A program made the position numbers and the translations under genes. A stretch of DNA of 64,000 nt from contig NZ_LT629939.1 of NCBI RefSeq assembly GCF_900104615.1, positions 2,438,928 to 2,502,927 of the forward strand, read 5' to 3'. The notes below the pieces were generated by a model that did no database searches, was not told the origin of the DNA, and was given only the letters and a program-made list of their open reading frames with translations. Below, in pieces: positions 60,773 through 64,000 of the stretch (the stretch's first letter is position 1; each line of letters opens with the position of its first letter). The stretch is from Merdimmobilis hominis. Lineage in GTDB: Bacteria; Bacillota; Clostridia; Oscillospirales; Ruminococcaceae.

Positions 60773-62034
60773 AATTCAACTTCAAAAACATCAATTTAAA
60801 AAAATTGTTTGATAACGACCAGTTTGTCCGCATTTTATCCCTGGTGGTGGCAGTTTTTCTGTGGATGTTCACCGTCAACGCGGTGGATTCTGACTCTACC
60901 TTGACGGTCCACAATGTCCCAGTGGAGGTTAATGTGGAGGAGAGCGCCCTGGGAAGCATGGGGCTTGACACCATCAATGGCCGGGATTACAAGGCCAATG
61001 TCACCATCCGGGGCGAGCGCAACGTCATCGGCGGGGTGGAGCCGGAGGACATCCAGGTGTACGCAGTCCTCTCCAACCTATCGGGCCCAGGCAACTACGA
61101 TATCCGCCTAGAGGCCCGGGACCGCAACGGCATGGGGTTCACCATCAAATCGGTGGAGCCGAACACTGTCAAGATGCAGTTTGACCGGCTGGTCACTAAA
61201 AAACTGCCGGTGCAGGTGGAACTCACCGGGGTATCCATCCCCGACGGATACCTGCTGGAAAGCGAATCGGTCAACCCCAGGGAGGTCACCGTCACCGGGC
61301 CGGAAGCGGATATGCTCCGGGTGTACCGGTGCGTAGTCAAGGCCGAGGTAAATCGGGAACTGAGCAAAACCGAGACCATCCGGACGAAAATCGAGCTCCA
61401 GGACCAGGATGGCAAGGTGGTGGAATCCAAGTACATCAACCTGGACACCTCCACGGCGGAGGTCACCATCCCGGTGCTGAAAAAGAAGGAAGTGCCGGTG
61501 AAGGTGGAATTCCTCAACGTCCCGCCGGAGTTCCCCTTGGATGAACTGCAATACACCTATTCCCAGGAGACCATTGAGATCGCCGGGCCCGAGGAGGACA
61601 TCGACAATCTGTCGGAAATCCACCTGGGGTACATCGATATGAAGGAGCTGGGGGAATCGGGGGCGTATCCCTTTGATGTGGAGCTGCCCTCCGGGTTCAT
61701 CAATGTGGAGAACATCGAGACGGTGGTGGTGGAGTTTGAGGACCACAACCTGACCACCAAGAACTTTATCATCCGCAACATCACCGTGATCAACGAACCG
61801 GTCAACTACGATATCACCGTCGCCACCCGCAGCATCAGCGGGGTGAAGATGGTGGGCCGCAAGAGCGTCCTCGGCTCCATGTCCGCCCAGGACATTGTGG
61901 CGGAGATCGACGTCTCCGACCGGGAGATCACCAGCGGGCAGATCAAAGTCCCAGTGCGCATCTACGCCCCCACCAAAGGGCTTGTCTGGGCCAGCGGAAG
62001 CTACGAGGCGATCATCACCATCAAAGAAAAATAA
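60769..62034 (+). CDS. cdaR: CdaR/YbbR-domain protein, regulator of CdaA
   Basis: A protein of 421 residues. One N-terminal membrane helix (about residues 20-40, FVRILSLVVAVFLWMFTVN) is followed by about four YbbR domains outside the membrane, seen as repeated VPVEV/LPVQVEL/VPVKVEF strands near 50, 145, 245 and 330. It is thought to control CdaA activity from the cell surface. No glmM follows in this window, unlike Bacillus. Confidence 0.92.
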   Translation: MKFNFKNINLKKLFDNDQFVRILSLVVAVFLWMFTVNAVDSDSTLTVHNVPVEVNVEESALGSMGLDTINGRDYKANVTIRGERNVIGGVEPEDIQVYAVLSNLSGPGNYDIRLEARDRNGMGFTIKSVEPNTVKMQFDRLVTKKLPVQVELTGVSIPDGYLLESESVNPREVTVTGPEADMLRVYRCVVKAEVNRELSKTETIRTKIELQDQDGKVVESKYINLDTSTAEVTIPVLKKKEVPVKVEFLNVPPEFPLDELQYTYSQETIEIAGPEEDIDNLSEIHLGYIDMKELGESGAYPFDVELPSGFINVENIETVVVEFEDHNLTTKNFIIRNITVINEPVNYDITVATRSISGVKMVGRKSVLGSMSAQDIVAEIDVSDREITSGQIKVPVRIYAPTKGLVWASGSYEAIITIKEK

Positions 62035-62042
62035 ACATCCGC

Positions 62043-62071
62043 GAGCCTGTCAGAACAATTTTGGCAGGCTC
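62043..62071 (+). terminator. Hairpin after cdaR
   Basis: GAGCCTG pairs with CAGGCTC around a 15-base loop; the T content after it is low. Confidence 0.5.
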
Positions 62072-62212
62072 GTCCTTGTATGTGGGGGGATGGCGGCTCC
62101 GCCCGCTTTGCCCAGCCCTTAAACGGGCGGAATCATCTTATCATTTCTCGGCTTCGCGTGATAAGATCCCTACCCTTACCTCAATATGTGCCGGCGCGGA
62201 GCGGCGGAATGG

Positions 62213-63817
62213 ATGATTGGTATGGCCATTGTTGTCACAGGAATCAAAACAGGCATCGGCGACCCCAAGGACGCCGCCCTACAGGAGGCCCTGCGCCGAC
62301 TGAAGCTGGGCAGGGGGGAGGCCGAAGCCCATATCCACAAAGTGTCGGTGGACGCCCGCAAGCGGGGGGAGATCCACTTTGTCTCCTCGGTATTGGTGGA
62401 CCTTTATGATCCAGGCCGGGAAAAATCCCTGGTGGAGCGGCTTCACAACCCCCAGGTCACCTACCGGGAGAGCTTCCGGCTGGAGGTCCACCATGGGGAC
62501 AAACCCCTCTTCTCCCGGCCGGTGGTGGTGGGCTTCGGCCCAGCGGGGATGTTCGCCGCCCTTCTCCTGGCCCGGGAGGGCTTTCGCCCCATCGTCTTGG
62601 AGCGGGGCGGCAGCGTGGAGGAACGGGTTCCAGCAGTGGAGGGATTCTGGGCAGGCGGCCTTTTGGACCCGGTGAGCAACGTCCAGTTTGGAGAAGGGGG
62701 TGCCGGCACCTTCTCCGACGGCAAATTGACCACCCGCATCGGCGACCCCCGGTGCGAGTTTATCCTCCGGGAACTGGCTGCCCATGGCGCGCCGGAGGAG
62801 ATTTTAAAACAGGCCAAGCCCCACATCGGCACCGACAAGCTGCGGCTGGTGGTCCGGTCCATCCGGGAGGAGATCCTCCGGCTGGGCGGGGAGATCCGCT
62901 TCCGGGAGCAGGCCACCGACTTTATTTTAGAAAAGGGTGCCCTCAAAGGGGTGGTCACCTCCCGGGAAACCATCCCGACCCAGGCTGTGGTGCTGGCCTT
63001 GGGTCACAGCGCCAGGGATACCTTTGCATCCCTCCATCAAAAAGGGGTGACGCTGATCCCCAAGGCCTTTTCGGTGGGGGTGCGGGCAGAGCAGCTCCAG
63101 TCGGTGATCGACCAGGGGCTGTACGGCGACCTGGCCGGCCATCCCGCTTTGCCGGTGGGGGAATACCAGCTCTCCCACCGCAGGGGGGAACGGGGGGTGT
63201 ACACTTTCTGCATGTGCCCCGGCGGCCTGGTGGTGCCCTCCTCTTCCGAGGAAGGGGGTATCGTCACCAACGGGATGAGCGAATACGCCCGGGACCGGCA
63301 GAACGCCAATGCGGCGCTGGTTGTATCGGTGGACGGGGCGGATTTTGGCCGGGAGTGGGACGCGGGCATCCGGTTCCAGCGGGAGCTGGAGCAAAAAGCC
63401 TATGCCATAACCGGCAGTTACCGGGCCCCCGCCCAGACTGCTGGCCGGTTCCTGGCGGGGAAGCCGGGTTTGGAACTGGGGGCGGTGGAACCCTCCTACG
63501 CCATCGGGGTGGAGGGGGCAGATTTCGACCGTCTGTTCCCCCCGGTGGTGACCGCCATGCTGCGGGAAGGGCTCGCCCTCTTCCAGCGCAAACTCCCCGG
63601 TTTTGGGGCGGCGGATGTGGTGCTCACCGGCCCGGAGACCCGGACCTCCTCCCCGGTGCGGATTCCCCGAGGGGAATCCTTGGAAGCGGAAGGGATCTTG
63701 GGCCTGTATCCCTGCGGGGAGGGGGCGGGCTACGCCGGGGGGATCGTCTCGGCAGCGGTGGACGGCCTGCGGGTCGCCCAGCAGATCATTGCAGTCTACA
63801 AACCTATGTGGGAGTAA
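62213..63817 (+). CDS. FAD-dependent oxidoreductase (COG2509-like)
   Basis: A protein of about 534 residues. A small N-terminal domain (residues 1-95) with an RNA-binding-like alpha/beta pattern precedes an FAD Rossmann motif (VVGFGPAGMFAALLLAREGF near 104). GGAGTFSDGKLTTR near 168 and the C-terminal YPCGEGAGYAGGIVSAAVDGLRVA bind the FAD. This is the layout of the uncharacterised NAD(FAD)-dependent dehydrogenase family found in many anaerobes. The substrate is unknown. Possible starts are ATG 62213 and ATG 62222; GGAG at 62198 favours 62213. Confidence 0.85.
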   Translation: MIGMAIVVTGIKTGIGDPKDAALQEALRRLKLGRGEAEAHIHKVSVDARKRGEIHFVSSVLVDLYDPGREKSLVERLHNPQVTYRESFRLEVHHGDKPLFSRPVVVGFGPAGMFAALLLAREGFRPIVLERGGSVEERVPAVEGFWAGGLLDPVSNVQFGEGGAGTFSDGKLTTRIGDPRCEFILRELAAHGAPEEILKQAKPHIGTDKLRLVVRSIREEILRLGGEIRFREQATDFILEKGALKGVVTSRETIPTQAVVLALGHSARDTFASLHQKGVTLIPKAFSVGVRAEQLQSVIDQGLYGDLAGHPALPVGEYQLSHRRGERGVYTFCMCPGGLVVPSSSEEGGIVTNGMSEYARDRQNANAALVVSVDGADFGREWDAGIRFQRELEQKAYAITGSYRAPAQTAGRFLAGKPGLELGAVEPSYAIGVEGADFDRLFPPVVTAMLREGLALFQRKLPGFGAADVVLTGPETRTSSPVRIPRGESLEAEGILGLYPCGEGAGYAGGIVSAAVDGLRVAQQIIAVYKPMWE

Positions 63818-63827
63818 GGAGGCGGCT

Positions 63828-64000
63828 ATGGAACTGGAACTCATCCGATTCATCCAGCAGTTCAGGAGCCCAGTGCTGGATGCTATTTTCACTGCGGTCA
63901 CCATGGTGGGGGAGCCCTACTTTGCAGCGGCCGTCCTCACCTGGATTTATTGGAATGTGGACAAGGGGAGGGGACGTTTTATCGCCTATGGGGTATTCAC
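63828..64000 (+). CDS. PAP2 superfamily phosphatase, 5' part only
   Basis: The first 57 residues are present (MELELIRFIQQFRSPVLDAIF...), running off the right edge. The FRSPVLDAIFTAVTMVGEPYF opening and the start of a membrane helix are typical of membrane PAP2 proteins, in which the catalytic KX6RP and later motifs lie further on. It likely acts on lipid pyrophosphates such as undecaprenyl pyrophosphate. An AAGGAGG site lies five bases before the ATG. Confidence 0.75.
   Translation, partial: MELELIRFIQQFRSPVLDAIFTAVTMVGEPYFAAAVLTWIYWNVDKGRGRFIAYGVF

Overview
The window is 64 kb from a GC-rich, Gram-positive anaerobe of the class Clostridia, most likely an Oscillospiraceae/Ruminococcaceae-type gut bacterium. 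The evidence is the sigma-A promoters and strong GGAGG ribosome binding sites, a CIRCE-controlled groESL, a T-box leader on serS, the SRP RNA-dnaX-ybaB-recR cluster, split transketolase subunits, a DegV protein, a selenium/sulfur-type DUF3343 plus cysteine desulfurase pair, and cdaA-cdaR. The genus cannot be fixed from the sequence alone.

Layout. 1-9.5 kb: start of an RlmD-type 23S rRNA methyltransferase, an ABC-F ATPase, an AI-2E family exporter, a UvrD/PcrA-type helicase, an AT-rich orphan nuclease-like gene and a large membrane protein. 9.6-18.4 kb: a 50-residue membrane protein, transketolase halves, an EEP nuclease, a ZIP metal transporter, a YdcF-type protein, an aldehyde dehydrogenase and a ROK kinase. 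19-24 kb: groES-groEL, then padR-nfeD-SPFH. 24-31.5 kb: purE-purF-purM-purN-purH-purD. 31.6-42.6 kb: serS with T-box, a class B PBP, DegV, SRP RNA, dnaX, ybaB, recR, a GtrA protein, smpB and ssrA (tmRNA). 42.6-54.7 kb: a mobile island at the 3' end of ssrA, with a Type I restriction-modification operon (hsdR-hsdM-hsdS) that continues into a zinc-ribbon/HEPN gene and a membrane coiled-coil gene, followed by plasmid/ICE relics (truncated RepA_N, Cys-rich VLP protein, small ORFs), two XRE regulators and a large serine recombinase. 54.9-64 kb: asparaginase, ispD-ispF, DUF3343, cysteine desulfurase, cdaA-cdaR, an FAD oxidoreductase and the start of a PAP2 protein.

Three things stand out. (1) About twelve intergenic regions, together some 5 kb, hold a mosaic repeat family built from interchangeable hairpin modules. 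Many units begin or end with the 15-bp palindrome CAAGATTCCATCTTG. They occur in convergent, divergent and intra-operon gaps, including between purN and purH, and I do not recognise them as a described family. (2) The same operator, TATATCG-N5-CGATATA, lies just downstream of the -10 box of both the padR operon (21.84 kb) and the large membrane-protein gene (9.48 kb), which predicts a small PadR membrane regulon. (3) The Type I RM operon carries a HEPN-type gene and a membrane gene as translationally linked 3' members, a plausible back-up effector module. The island is bounded by an 8-bp copy of the ssrA 3' end, beside the degraded 3' end of a tyrosine integrase gene.
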